Notes: generated by a model not told the origin, from the letters alone. Positions 25,889 to 34,545 are shown, counted from the stretch's first letter. The stretch: DNA of 64,000 bases from Actinoplanes siamensis (GCF_016862395.1 NZ_BOMW01000015.1:1-64000), one strand, 5' to 3'. Numbers and translations are program-made.

Positions 25889-28651
25889 ATGCCTGAGACG
25901 CCGGCCAAGCCTTCAGCCCGGCCCCGGGACGCGAAGAAGGGTTGGTTCCGGCGATGGCCACGATGGTTGCGCAGAGTGACGGCGGGACTCGTCGCGGTGG
26001 TGGTGACGCTGGTCGTGGTCTCCGCCGGATATGTCTGGAGCGTGGACCTGCCGGAGGACCCGGTGCCCCCGCAGGCCTCGGTGCTCTACTACCGCGACGG
26101 CCGGACGGTGCTCGCGCGGATCGGCACCACCGACCGCACCGACGTCAGCCTGGACCGGGTGCCGCTCGGCGTCCGGCAGGCGTTCGTGGCCGCCGAGGAC
26201 CGCGGGTTCTACGACCACTTCGGCGTCTCGGTGCGCGGGCTGTTGCGGGCGCTGTGGTCCAACGTGGTCAACGACACCGGGCAGGGCGCCTCCACGATCA
26301 CCCAGCAGTACGTGCGGAACGCCTATCTGACGCAGGAGCGGACGGTCAGCCGCAAGGCCAAGGAGGCGGCGCTCGCGCTCGAGGTGGAACACCGGTTCAG
26401 CAAGGACGAGATCCTCGAGCGCTACCTGAACACCATCTACTTCGGGCGCGGCGCCTACGGCATCGAGGCCGCCGCCCAGGCCTTCTTCGGCACGTCGGTG
26501 GACCGGCTCACCGCGTACCAGGGCGCGGTCCTCGCCGCCATGGTCAAGGACCCGACGCGCGGGGACCCGGCGGTGGATCCCCGCTGGACGCTGAACCGGT
26601 GGAAGTGGATCCTGCGGGCGATGAGCGACGCGGGCTGGCTGCCGGAGGGCGCCGCGGACCGGACGCCGTACCCGACTGTCGCGGCGGAGTCGGTCACCGC
26701 CAGCACCATCGGCGGCCCGATCGGGCTGATCACCGACCGGGTGGAGGACGAGCTGGTGGCCGCGGGCATCAGCCGGCAGCAGATCCGCACGGGCGGGCTG
26801 AGCGTGACCACCACGCTCGACGCCACCGCGCAGCGGTCCGCGATCGCCATCATCGACAAGGCGCTGCGCGGCCAGCCGGACGTGCTGCGCCCGGCACTGG
26901 TGGCGATCGACCCGGAGGACGGTGGTGTGCGCGCCTACTACGGCGGTGACCGGGGCCGCGGCTACTACGACGACGCGCAGGCCGCCCGGCCGCCGGCGTC
27001 CACCTTCAAGCCGCTCGTGCTGGCCGCCGCCGAGGAGCGCGGCATCGGGTTCCGCTCGTTCTACAACGGCACCTCGCCGCGGGTCTTCCCGGGCCGCGGC
27101 GGCGCGCCGCTGTTCAACCAGGACAACCTGCAGTGCCCGGTCTGCCCGCTGAACATCGCGATGGTGCACTCGCTGAACACGCCGTTCTACGCCGTCACCG
27201 AGCAGATCGGCCCGGAGCGGGTCCGGGACCTCGCCCTGCGCCTGGGCGTCCCGGACCGGTACGGCGACCAGGCCACCATGGTCGACGCCAAGGGCGAGCC
27301 GACCCCGGGCCGGACCCGCCCGGACATCGCGATCGGCAGCTATCCGGTCACCCCGGCCGACCTGGCCAGCGTCTACGCCACCCTGGCCGGCGGCGGCAAC
27401 CGCGCGAACCGGCACTTCGTGCAGTCGGTCGCGGCTGCCAGCGGCGCCGTCCTGCACCGGCCCAGGGTGAAGTCGAAGCGGGTGCTGGACAGCGGCGTGG
27501 CCGCGGACGTGGGCGCCGTGCTGTCCGAGGTGGTCGACCACGACGGCGCGGTGCCCGGAGTGCACGCCGCCGCGAAGACCGGCTCCCAGCAGTACGGGAA
27601 CACGGCGGACTCGTCGGACGCGTGGACGGCCGGCTGGGTCTCCGGGCTGGCCGCGGTGGTCTGGGTCGGTCGCGAGAAGCCGGGCCCCATCCGGACGAAG
27701 GACGGCAAGCCGATAAACGGCGACGGCATGCCGTACGACATCTTCAAGGGTTTTCTCGCCGGCGCGCTCACCGGGCAGCCGGCCCGGTCGCTGCCCGCGG
27801 CGTCGAACGTCGGCCGCCTGGAGAAGGGTGACCTGCGGACGATCGAGGGCAAGTTCTCGATGGCGCCCGGGCGGATCTTCCAGGGCCCGCAGAAGGGCGA
27901 CCAGGTCGACCGGTCGCTGGCCAAGGGCAGCTGGCAGGAGCGGGTCACCCGGCTGACCGGCGTCCTCGACAAACTCGCCGGGTCGCTGCCCGACTTCGCG
28001 GTCTCCTTCGTCGACCGCAGGACCGGCCGGGTGTACGACTACCACGGCTCGCGCGCGTTCGAGGCGGCCAGCGTGGTGAAGGTCGAGTTGCTCGCCGCGT
28101 TGCTGCTGCGGGCCCAGGACGAGGGGCGCCGGCTGTCCCGCGTCGAGCAGAAGCGCGCCCGCAAGATGATCGTGGCCAGCGACAACGACGCGGCGTCGGA
28201 GGTCTACGCCGCGATCGGCGGGGTCCCCGGGCTGCGCCGGGCATTGAAGAAGCTCGGGCTCGGCGACACCGACCCGGCGGCGAACTTCGGCCTCACCAGG
28301 ACCACTGCCGAGGACCAGACCCGGATGGTCGGCGCCCTCACCTCGCCGGACAGTCCGCTGGACAAGAATTCCCGGCAGGTGGTCCTGAACCTGATGTCCT
28401 CGGTCAACGCCGACCAGACGTGGGGGATCAGCGCCGCGTCCTTCGGCGGCGAACAGACCGCGCTGAAGAACGGCTGGCTCGCCCGGTCCACCGAGAACAA
28501 CCGGTGGATCATCAACAGCACCGGCCGGATCAGCAGCGACAAGGTCGACGTGGCGCTCTCCGTGCTCTCCCACGGGCACGCCGGCCAGCCGGAGGGGATC
28601 AAGGCCGTCGAACAGATCGCCGCGCTGACGCGTAGCTATCTGGGCTGGTGA
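25889..28651 (+). CDS. Class A penicillin-binding protein fused to a beta-lactamase-like domain
   Basis: A 920-residue membrane-anchored cell-wall enzyme. After one helix (~30-50) comes the GT51 transglycosylase (Glu103 in AAEDRGFYDHFG; ITQQYVRN; YLNTIYFGRGAYGIEAA) that polymerises lipid II. The transpeptidase domain has S-x-x-K Ser371 (STFK), S-x-N Ser428 (SLN) and KTG Lys563. A third catalytic module covers residues ~690-920 and resembles class A beta-lactamases: Ser728 (SVVK), Ser764 (SDN) and KNG at 860. Most bifunctional PBPs end after the transpeptidase, so a second serine acyl-enzyme module is unusual. The ATG at 25889 follows GAGGGGAGAA. It abuts the convergent TetR gene with no gap. 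Confidence 0.92.
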   Translation: MPETPAKPSARPRDAKKGWFRRWPRWLRRVTAGLVAVVVTLVVVSAGYVWSVDLPEDPVPPQASVLYYRDGRTVLARIGTTDRTDVSLDRVPLGVRQAFVAAEDRGFYDHFGVSVRGLLRALWSNVVNDTGQGASTITQQYVRNAYLTQERTVSRKAKEAALALEVEHRFSKDEILERYLNTIYFGRGAYGIEAAAQAFFGTSVDRLTAYQGAVLAAMVKDPTRGDPAVDPRWTLNRWKWILRAMSDAGWLPEGAADRTPYPTVAAESVTASTIGGPIGLITDRVEDELVAAGISRQQIRTGGLSVTTTLDATAQRSAIAIIDKALRGQPDVLRPALVAIDPEDGGVRAYYGGDRGRGYYDDAQAARPPASTFKPLVLAAAEERGIGFRSFYNGTSPRVFPGRGGAPLFNQDNLQCPVCPLNIAMVHSLNTPFYAVTEQIGPERVRDLALRLGVPDRYGDQATMVDAKGEPTPGRTRPDIAIGSYPVTPADLASVYATLAGGGNRANRHFVQSVAAASGAVLHRPRVKSKRVLDSGVAADVGAVLSEVVDHDGAVPGVHAAAKTGSQQYGNTADSSDAWTAGWVSGLAAVVWVGREKPGPIRTKDGKPINGDGMPYDIFKGFLAGALTGQPARSLPAASNVGRLEKGDLRTIEGKFSMAPGRIFQGPQKGDQVDRSLAKGSWQERVTRLTGVLDKLAGSLPDFAVSFVDRRTGRVYDYHGSRAFEAASVVKVELLAALLLRAQDEGRRLSRVEQKRARKMIVASDNDAASEVYAAIGGVPGLRRALKKLGLGDTDPAANFGLTRTTAEDQTRMVGALTSPDSPLDKNSRQVVLNLMSSVNADQTWGISAASFGGEQTALKNGWLARSTENNRWIINSTGRISSDKVDVALSVLSHGHAGQPEGIKAVEQIAALTRSYLGW

Positions 28652-29266
28652 TCAGGCCGACGCGCCGCGCAGCAGCGCGTCGACCAGCTTCTCCGGAAAA
28701 TCCTGCTCCGGTACGCCGGTGGCGTCGCCGAACATGCCCAGCATCATCGACGGGCCGGAGAGCATCAGCACGGTCAGGTGGATGTCGAGATCGGCCCGGA
28801 ACTCGCCGGTCTCGACGCCGCGCCGGAGGATCTCGCGCATCCGCTCGCGGCGGGGCTCCATCACCGCCTGGTGCATCCGGTTCAGCTCGGGGTCGCGCTG
28901 CAGCTCGGGGAGCAGGCAGGCGGTGACGATCCCGTACTCCCGGGCGCGGTTCGACCGGTTCGCGGTGACCAGGGCGATCAGGTCCTCGCGGGCGGAGACG
29001 CCGCCGAGGGCGGGCAACGGGCCCTTCATGCACCGCACCGCGTCGATGAGCAGCGCCTCCTTGTTCGGCCAGCGGCGGTAGATGGTGGCCTTGCCGACGC
29101 CCGCCTTGGCGGCGACCGATTCGATCGAGACGGCAGCCGCGCTCTGTCCTTCCGCCATCAGGGCGAGCACCGCGTCGAGGATGGCCTCGTCGGCCTGGGC
29201 GCTGCGGGGCCGGCCAGGAGCCTTGCGCTCCTGGCCGGCCGACGTGGTGCTGGTCATGGGGTCCAT
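28652..29266 (-). CDS. TetR-family transcriptional regulator of the adjacent efflux pump
   Basis: A 204-residue DNA-binding protein. The helix-turn-helix is at residues ~38-62 (AVSIESVAAKAGVGKATIYRRW, then PNKEALLIDAV), in the classical TetR register. The ligand-binding C-terminal domain (~80-200) is hydrophobic with GPSMMLGMFG. It lies 13 bp downstream of the MFS gene in the same direction, so pump and repressor are one operon and the repressor probably senses a pump substrate. ATG 29257 (MTSTT) is an alternative start. Two repeated sites upstream of the MFS gene are its likely targets. Its stop codon touches the stop of the PBP gene. Confidence 0.92.
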   Translation of the reverse strand: MDPMTSTTSAGQERKAPGRPRSAQADEAILDAVLALMAEGQSAAAVSIESVAAKAGVGKATIYRRWPNKEALLIDAVRCMKGPLPALGGVSAREDLIALVTANRSNRAREYGIVTACLLPELQRDPELNRMHQAVMEPRRERMREILRRGVETGEFRADLDIHLTVLMLSGPSMMLGMFGDATGVPEQDFPEKLVDALLRGASA

Positions 29267-29279
29267 TGTTACTGAGCGG

Positions 29280-30857
29280 TCATGCCTCGACCAGAGCCAC
29301 GCCCTGCTCCTCCGCGAGCACCGGGGCGTGCTGGCCGGCGGGCCGCCTGCCGGGCAGGAACAGCGCCGCGACCAGCGCGCCGAGCAGGGCGAACACCAGG
29401 GAGCCGGCGGCCGACCAGTGCATCGCCGTGACGAAGGCCTCGTTCGCGTCGTGGATCAGCGCGGGGCCGGCCGGGCCGGCCTGCTCGGCCACCGCGTACG
29501 CCCCGGAGATCGACTCGCGGGCCGCGTCGGAGGCCTGCGCGGGCAGGCCGTCGGTGGCCGGGCCCAGGTTGTCCCGGTAGTTGGAGGAGAGGATCGCGCC
29601 CAGCACCGCGACGCCCAGGGCACCGCCGAGCTGGCGGATGGTGTTGCTGACAGCGGAGCCGACACCGGCCTTCTCCCGCGGCAGCGCCGCCATGATCGAC
29701 TCGGTGGCCGGCGGCATCACGTTCGCCATGCCGACGCCCATCAGGAAGAACGCGACGGCGACCACGGCGATCGGGGTGTCCACGCCGATCGGCAGCCAGG
29801 TGGCCAGGCCGGCCGCCACCAGCAGCAGGCCGGCGGTGCTGACCACCTTCGGACCGAACCGCTTCACCATGGTGGAGCTGATCGGGGCGAAGACCATCTG
29901 GCCGATGGCGAACGGGACGAACAGCGCGCCGGAGGCGAGCGGGCCGTAGCCACGGACCAGTTGCAGGTAGAACGCGCCGAAGAACATCGAGCCCATGGCC
30001 GCGAAGAAGACCAGGCCGATCATGGAGGTGGAGGCGGAGAACTGCCGGTTGCCGAAGAGCCGCACGTCCAGCGACGGGAACTCGACGCGGCGCTCGTAGA
30101 GCACGAAGCCGGCCAGCACCAGCACGCCGGAGAGCAGCGGCGCCCAGGCCAGGGTGTCGCCGAAGCCGTCCTCGCCGCCCTTGATCACGCCGTAGGTGAG
30201 CAGCGTCAGGCCGATGATCGAGAGCAGCACGCCGACCACGTCGATGCGGCCCGGCCTGGGGTCGCGCGACTCCGGCACCAGCAGCGCCACCAGGGTCACG
30301 CCGACGACCACGATCGGCACGTTGATCAGGAAGACCGAGCCCCACCAGAAGTGCTCCAGCAGGAAGCCGCCGAGGATCGGGCCGAGCGCGACGGCCAGGC
30401 CGACAGCACCCGCCCAGACGCCGATGGCCCGGCCGCGCTCCCGCGGTTCGAAGACGTTCGCGATGATCGACAGGGTGGCCGGCATGACGCCCGCGGCGCC
30501 CAGGCCCATCACCGCGCGGGCGGCGATCAGCTGGTCCGGGCTGCTCGCGTAGGCCGAGATCAGCGACGCGACGCCGAACAGCGTGAGGCCGGCGATCAGG
30601 GCGATCCGGCGGCCCAGGCGGTCGGCCAGGATGCCGGCGGTGAACAGCATGCCGGCGAAGACCAGCGTGTACGAGTTGATGGCCCACTCCAGCTCGCTCT
30701 GGGTGGCGCCGAGGCCGTGCCGCGGGTCCGCGATGATCCGCATGGCCACGTTCAGCACGGTGTTGTCGAGCACCACCACGAGCAGGCTGATCACCAGCAC
30801 ACCCAGGATGGCCCAGCGCCGGGGATGCCCGGCGTGGGATGTCTCTTCTGCGTTCAT
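29280..30857 (-). CDS. DHA2 (EmrB/QacA) family MFS drug exporter
   Basis: A 525-residue, 14-helix major facilitator of the drug:H+ antiporter-2 family. Family motifs are VVLDNTVLNVAMRII in helix 1, FTAGILADRLGRR (motif A), ARAVMGLGAAGVMPATLSII and RGRAIGVWAGAVGLAVALGPILGGFL (motif C, GPxLGG). It probably exports hydrophobic or cationic toxic compounds; the substrate is not predictable. It is the first gene of a two-gene operon with the TetR regulator. The upstream 160 bp hold two copies of a 21-bp element. Confidence 0.93.
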   Translation of the reverse strand: MNAEETSHAGHPRRWAILGVLVISLLVVVLDNTVLNVAMRIIADPRHGLGATQSELEWAINSYTLVFAGMLFTAGILADRLGRRIALIAGLTLFGVASLISAYASSPDQLIAARAVMGLGAAGVMPATLSIIANVFEPRERGRAIGVWAGAVGLAVALGPILGGFLLEHFWWGSVFLINVPIVVVGVTLVALLVPESRDPRPGRIDVVGVLLSIIGLTLLTYGVIKGGEDGFGDTLAWAPLLSGVLVLAGFVLYERRVEFPSLDVRLFGNRQFSASTSMIGLVFFAAMGSMFFGAFYLQLVRGYGPLASGALFVPFAIGQMVFAPISSTMVKRFGPKVVSTAGLLLVAAGLATWLPIGVDTPIAVVAVAFFLMGVGMANVMPPATESIMAALPREKAGVGSAVSNTIRQLGGALGVAVLGAILSSNYRDNLGPATDGLPAQASDAARESISGAYAVAEQAGPAGPALIHDANEAFVTAMHWSAAGSLVFALLGALVAALFLPGRRPAGQHAPVLAEEQGVALVEA

Positions 30858-30878
30858 CCGTGTTTCCCCCCGGTTTTC

Positions 30879-30899
30879 GAAACGGAACTGTCTCGTATC
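30879..30899 (-). promoter_or_regulatory. TetR-type operator, promoter-proximal copy
   Basis: The plus strand reads GAAACGGAAC, TG, then TCTCGTATC. The two halves are an imperfect inverted repeat (6 of 9 positions pair). It begins 22 bp upstream of the MFS start codon and matches the second copy at 30930 at 19 of 21 positions. Confidence 0.6.
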
Positions 30900-30929
30900 T
30901 CAATAGAGGACAGTAGTCCCGGGAAATTG

Positions 30930-30950
30930 GAAACGGAACGCTCTCGTATC
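30930..30950 (-). promoter_or_regulatory. TetR-type operator, distal copy
   Basis: The plus strand reads GAAACGGAAC, GC, then TCTCGTATC, 51 bp from the first copy (start to start). Two identical-length copies between the divergent genes suggest cooperative control of the MFS-TetR operon by its own repressor; this copy also lies near the MerR-type promoter. Confidence 0.6.
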
Positions 30951-30976
30951 GAAAGTGTTCCCCGTCACTCCGGCGG

Positions 30977-31007
30977 TTGACCTGGAGCGCGCTCCAGGTC
31001 CTAGCGT
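30977..31007 (+). promoter_or_regulatory. MerR-type promoter with 19-bp spacer and perfect palindrome
   Basis: A -35 TTGACC (30977-30982) and -10 TAGCGT (31002-31007) are separated by 19 bp, the stretched spacing that MerR-family activators untwist. A perfect 22-bp palindrome (half-site GACCTGGAGCG, 30979-31000) fills the spacer. The -10 lies 7 nt before the ATG at 31015. No MerR gene is in the window. Confidence 0.75.
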
Positions 31008-31014
31008 CGACGGC

Positions 31015-31427
31015 ATGGAAACGATGGAACTGGGGCGCACCGGTACGCAGGTCAGCAAGCTGGCGCTCGGCGCCATGCAGATGGGCAACGCCACCAGTGA
31101 GGCCGACTCGATCCGCATCCTGGACCGGTACTGCGAATCCTCAAGGGCATCTACGACGACCCGGCCAAGCGGTCCGGGCACTGGGCCATGGAGAACTACG
31201 AGGGTCCGGACATGGACGCGCGCCTCGCCGTGCTGCGGGAGATCGCCCATGAGGCCGGCTCCACGCCCAACCGTACGGTGCTGGCCTGGCTGCTGCACCA
31301 GACCGGCCCCTCGGTGGTGCCGCTGATCGGTCCGAGGACCCCGCAGCAGCTAGACGACCTGCTCCCGGCCCTCGACATCAAGCTCGACGCCGGCCAGCTC
31401 GCCCGGCTGGACGCCGCCGGCGCGTAG
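31015..31427 (+). pseudogene. Aldo/keto reductase remnant with internal deletion and frameshift
   Basis: The first frame gives METMELGRTGTQVSKLALGA and reaches RILDRYCE, a normal aldo/keto reductase N-terminus of about 40 residues. At ~31134 the homology jumps frame to RILKGIYDDPAKRSGHW, ending NRTVLAWLLHQTGPSVVPLIG and LDAAGA-stop at 31427, the C-terminal ~95 residues. About 180-200 central residues, including the catalytic Tyr/Lys region, are missing. So it cannot make a working NADPH-dependent oxidoreductase, although its MerR-type promoter is intact. The last 78 bp overlap, antisense, the end of the GGDEF-EAL gene. Confidence 0.85.
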
Positions 31428-33653
31428 GCCCACCTCCACCGAGGCACGGGGCCCGATGGAGGCGAACTCCAGGACGCCGTCCGCGTCGACCGGGTGCGAG
31501 AGCAGGTAGCCCTGCGCGAACTCGCAGCCAAGGCGGGACAGCACCTGGAGGTCGGCGGCGTTGTCGACGCCCTCGGCGACGGTCACCATGCCGAGGGCGT
31601 GCGCCATTTTGACCATGGCGTCCGCCAGCGAGGTACGGGCCTGGTCCCGGTGGATGCCGGCGACGAACGCACGGTCGATCTTCACGACGTCCCAGCCGTG
31701 ATCGGCCACCCGGGCCATCGACGAGTACCCGGTGCCGAAGTCGTCCACGGCGATCTTCACTCCGGCCCGGCGCAGCGGCCCGAGAGCGTTCTCGACGGTC
31801 TCCGGCTCGGCCATGCCGGTCTCGGTCAGCTCCAGGGTCAGCATGTCCGGCGGAGTGCCGTTGCGGTCCAGGGCGGCCAGCACCAGCCCGGCGGTGGTCG
31901 CGTCGAGCTGGCGCGGGGACAGGTTGACAGCGACCGGGATCCACCGGCCGCTCCGCTCGTACCAGCCGCGCTGCTCGGTCAGGGACTGCTCCAGCACCAC
32001 CCGGAACACCTGCACGATCGTGCCGGCCGCCTCGGCGATCGGCACGAACACCACGGGCGGCAGCACCCCGTCGGTCGGATGCCGCCAGCGCACCAGCGCC
32101 TCGACCGAGTTCAGCCGTCCGTCGTCGACCCGGAACACCGGCTGGTAGACGCAGTACAGCTCGCCCCGGGCCAGCGCGCGCCGCAGGTCGGCGTCCAGCC
32201 GCAGCCGTTGCGCCGCCTCCGCGCGGATCTCCGCGTCGAACCGCACCACCCGCCCCCGGCCGGCCGCCTTGGCCTGGTACATCGCCGTGTCCGCGTCCTG
32301 CACCAGGGCGTCCGGATCGGCCTCCCGGTCGTCGGTGGTGCGCAGGCCGATCGACAGCGAGGCGAAGAACTCGGTGCCGTCGGCTAGCCGCATCGGCCGC
32401 CCGAGCTCGCCGGCGACCCGCTCGGCGATCTCCACGGCCTGTTCCTCGGTGGTCTCCGGCATCAGGATGACGAACTCGTCCCCGCCCAGCCGGCACACCA
32501 CATCGCCGTCCCGGACGGAGGCCCGCAACCGGGTGCCGATCTCCGTGAGCAGTTGGTCGCCGGCGTCGTGCCCGAGGCTGTCGTTGACGTCCTTGAAGTG
32601 GTCCAGGTCGCAGAAGAGCAGGCCGACCCGGGCGTCCGGGCCGGGCGGCATCGAGCTGAGCGCCACGGCCAGGCGGTCCATCAGCAGGCTGCGGTTGACC
32701 AGCCCGGTCAGCGGGTCGTGGCCGGCCCGCCAGGCCAGCTCGTGGATCGGCCCGGCCAGCCGGAACGCGACCAGCGCCATGGACATCGCCGAGCCGAGGA
32801 CCAGCGGGGTGTCCGACCGCGGCTCCCAGATCAGATGCACGCAGGGCAGCAGAAGGGCGGCGCCGAACAGGATCAGCGCCCGGGTCAGGGTCAGCGCGTT
32901 CACCGCGGAGCGGCGCGGGTTGGTGGCGACCATCGACGGGTGCAGGGCGGCCGTGCCGAGCAGGATCGGCATCGCCATCCAGCCCAGATCGATGAGACCA
33001 CCCTCCCGGTACGTCCCGGCCAGCCCCTGATGCGTGTAGAGCGCGTCGGAGACGAACCACGCCACCAGCCCGGCCAGCAGCCAGCGCACGCCCGGGGTGC
33101 GCAGCTCGACGCCGAGCGCCAGGGCGAGCGCGCAGTACACCACGATCATCGTGTTGACCGGCGCGGACACCGCGAAGAACCGGGCCGGCAGGCTGCCGCC
33201 CACGGTGACCGTCGGCTCCACCACCAGGATCCAGACGAGGCTGGCCAGCGGCGAAAGGATCACCGCGGCGTCGACGAACGCGGTCCGGCCGGCCCGGGAG
33301 GCGAGCATCGCCGTACCGGCCGCGATGGTCAGGTGCCCGATCAGGTAGAGCACGTCGGCGCCCGACGGAAACGCCGGATCGGCGCCACCGGCGGTGTGCC
33401 ACGCGAAGACCACGTCGCCGGCCGCGGAGAACGCCAGGCCGCCGCCGATCACCAGCCAGCCGCCGGTGCGCTGCGGCACGTGCCCGCGCAGCCCCATCCA
33501 GGTGGCGATCGGCGCGGTGCTGTTCACCAGCACGTAGATCCACCGGGTCTCGGCGGTGAACGGCACGGCGACGTAGACGACCGCGAGCGCGGACGTCAGC
33601 GTCAGGTAGATCCACCACAGGTGGCGCATGCCGCCCGGGGAACGACCCATCAT
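31350..33653 (-). CDS. Membrane GGDEF-EAL protein (c-di-GMP synthesis/hydrolysis)
   Basis: A 767-residue protein. About nine N-terminal helices (residues ~10-310) form a membrane sensor module. The GGDEF domain (~320-480) keeps the active motif RLGGDEF and the DHFKDVNDSLGHDAGD site. The EAL domain (~490-740) keeps SVEALVRWRH, LELTETGM, AVDDFGTGYSS, KIDRAFV and AEGVD, so both cyclase and phosphodiesterase activities are possible. The start is ATG 33653, with ATG 33629 as an alternative. The final ~25 residues (GLRAGGVQPGELAG) are encoded antisense to the reductase remnant, so the C-terminus may have been altered by the rearrangement there. Confidence 0.92.
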   Translation of the reverse strand: MMGRSPGGMRHLWWIYLTLTSALAVVYVAVPFTAETRWIYVLVNSTAPIATWMGLRGHVPQRTGGWLVIGGGLAFSAAGDVVFAWHTAGGADPAFPSGADVLYLIGHLTIAAGTAMLASRAGRTAFVDAAVILSPLASLVWILVVEPTVTVGGSLPARFFAVSAPVNTMIVVYCALALALGVELRTPGVRWLLAGLVAWFVSDALYTHQGLAGTYREGGLIDLGWMAMPILLGTAALHPSMVATNPRRSAVNALTLTRALILFGAALLLPCVHLIWEPRSDTPLVLGSAMSMALVAFRLAGPIHELAWRAGHDPLTGLVNRSLLMDRLAVALSSMPPGPDARVGLLFCDLDHFKDVNDSLGHDAGDQLLTEIGTRLRASVRDGDVVCRLGGDEFVILMPETTEEQAVEIAERVAGELGRPMRLADGTEFFASLSIGLRTTDDREADPDALVQDADTAMYQAKAAGRGRVVRFDAEIRAEAAQRLRLDADLRRALARGELYCVYQPVFRVDDGRLNSVEALVRWRHPTDGVLPPVVFVPIAEAAGTIVQVFRVVLEQSLTEQRGWYERSGRWIPVAVNLSPRQLDATTAGLVLAALDRNGTPPDMLTLELTETGMAEPETVENALGPLRRAGVKIAVDDFGTGYSSMARVADHGWDVVKIDRAFVAGIHRDQARTSLADAMVKMAHALGMVTVAEGVDNAADLQVLSRLGCEFAQGYLLSHPVDADGVLEFASIGPRASVEVGLRAGGVQPGELAGVELDVEGREQVV

Positions 33654-33840
33654 GCGCCGTCACCGGTCTCAGGTCCGCGGGTCTGCATGCGAGACCTATC
33701 GGCGGGGGCCCGGCGAGCCGGAGAACTCCGGGAAGTGACGTGGCACCCGTGTCGGCGGCACACCCGGCCCGGCGCTTGACACCGAGCCACCGGTACGGCC
33801 GAGAATCCTTCGAAGACAATGCTCCCGGAGAGGACCGCGG

Positions 33841-34296
33841 ATGACCACTACCGTGCAGGGGATCGACGGACTCAAGGCGCTCGCCGGCCACGACCTCGGC
33901 GTCAGCGAGTGGCTGGAGATCACCCAGGAGCGGGTGAACACGTTCGCCGACGCCACCGGCGATCACCAGTGGATCCACGTCGACCCGGGCCGCGCCGCCC
34001 AGGGGCCGTTCGGCGGGCCGATCGCCCATGGGTACCTGACGTTGTCGCTGGTCATCCCGCTCTTCGCGGAGCTGCTCAAGGTCGAGGGGATCTCGATGGG
34101 CGTGAACTACGGCCTGGAGAAGGTCCGGTTCCCGCACCCCGTCCGGGTCGGCTCGCGGATCCGGCTGGCCGCCACCGTGGTCAGCGTCGACGACGTGCCC
34201 GGCGGCACGCAGAGCACGTTCGACTTCACGGTCCAGATCGACGGCGTGGACAAGCCGGCCTGCGTCGCCCGTACCGTCTACCGGCAGTACGTCTGA
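33841..34296 (+). CDS. MaoC-like (R)-specific enoyl-CoA hydratase
   Basis: A 151-residue single hot-dog protein. The hydratase-2 signature FADATGDHQWIHVDPGRAAQGPFGGPIAHGYLTLSL contains the catalytic Asp and His. It adds water to trans-2-enoyl-CoA to give (R)-3-hydroxyacyl-CoA, in fatty-acid or polyester metabolism. It is a standalone gene; GGAGAGGACC precedes the ATG, and a TTGACA (33776-33781) with GAGAAT 19 bp later is a possible promoter. Length and motif are normal for dimeric hydratases of actinomycetes. Confidence 0.93.
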   Translation: MTTTVQGIDGLKALAGHDLGVSEWLEITQERVNTFADATGDHQWIHVDPGRAAQGPFGGPIAHGYLTLSLVIPLFAELLKVEGISMGVNYGLEKVRFPHPVRVGSRIRLAATVVSVDDVPGGTQSTFDFTVQIDGVDKPACVARTVYRQYV

Positions 34297-34351
34297 GGCC
34301 GCGCCCGTCTCTCCGGCGTCGGCACGGAGCGGCTCTCTCGCGGTGTCGGCA

Positions 34352-34489
34352 CGGATCGGCGAGCCCGATCCCTGGGTCTTCGGCCGCGACCAGCTCGGGA
34401 GCGAACCCGGCTCGGCTGAAGCAGGCGAGCCGGGCGCTCCGGGCCGTCCCCGCGCGGAAAGCGGCGCCCACCACGACGATCCGGTTCAT
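34352..34489 (-). pseudogene. Remnant of an FAD-dependent oxidoreductase N-terminus
   Basis: The minus-strand frame from ATG 34489 reads MNRIVVVGAAFRAGTARSAR, then RAGFAPELVAAEDPGIGLADP. This resembles the FAD-binding start of ferredoxin-reductase-like proteins (MNRIVVVGAxxAGLxAAxxLR..G..GELVLVGDE). The Gly pattern is broken and the similarity stops after ~46 residues. Upstream, at 34311-34360, a ~25-bp unit containing GTCGGCACGGA occurs twice. Treated as a decayed fragment. Confidence 0.35.
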
Positions 34490-34545
34490 GCCGGCACCGG
34501 GGCCCGCTGACCGGCGCGCGGCGGACGGACGCGCGGCGGGACCCG

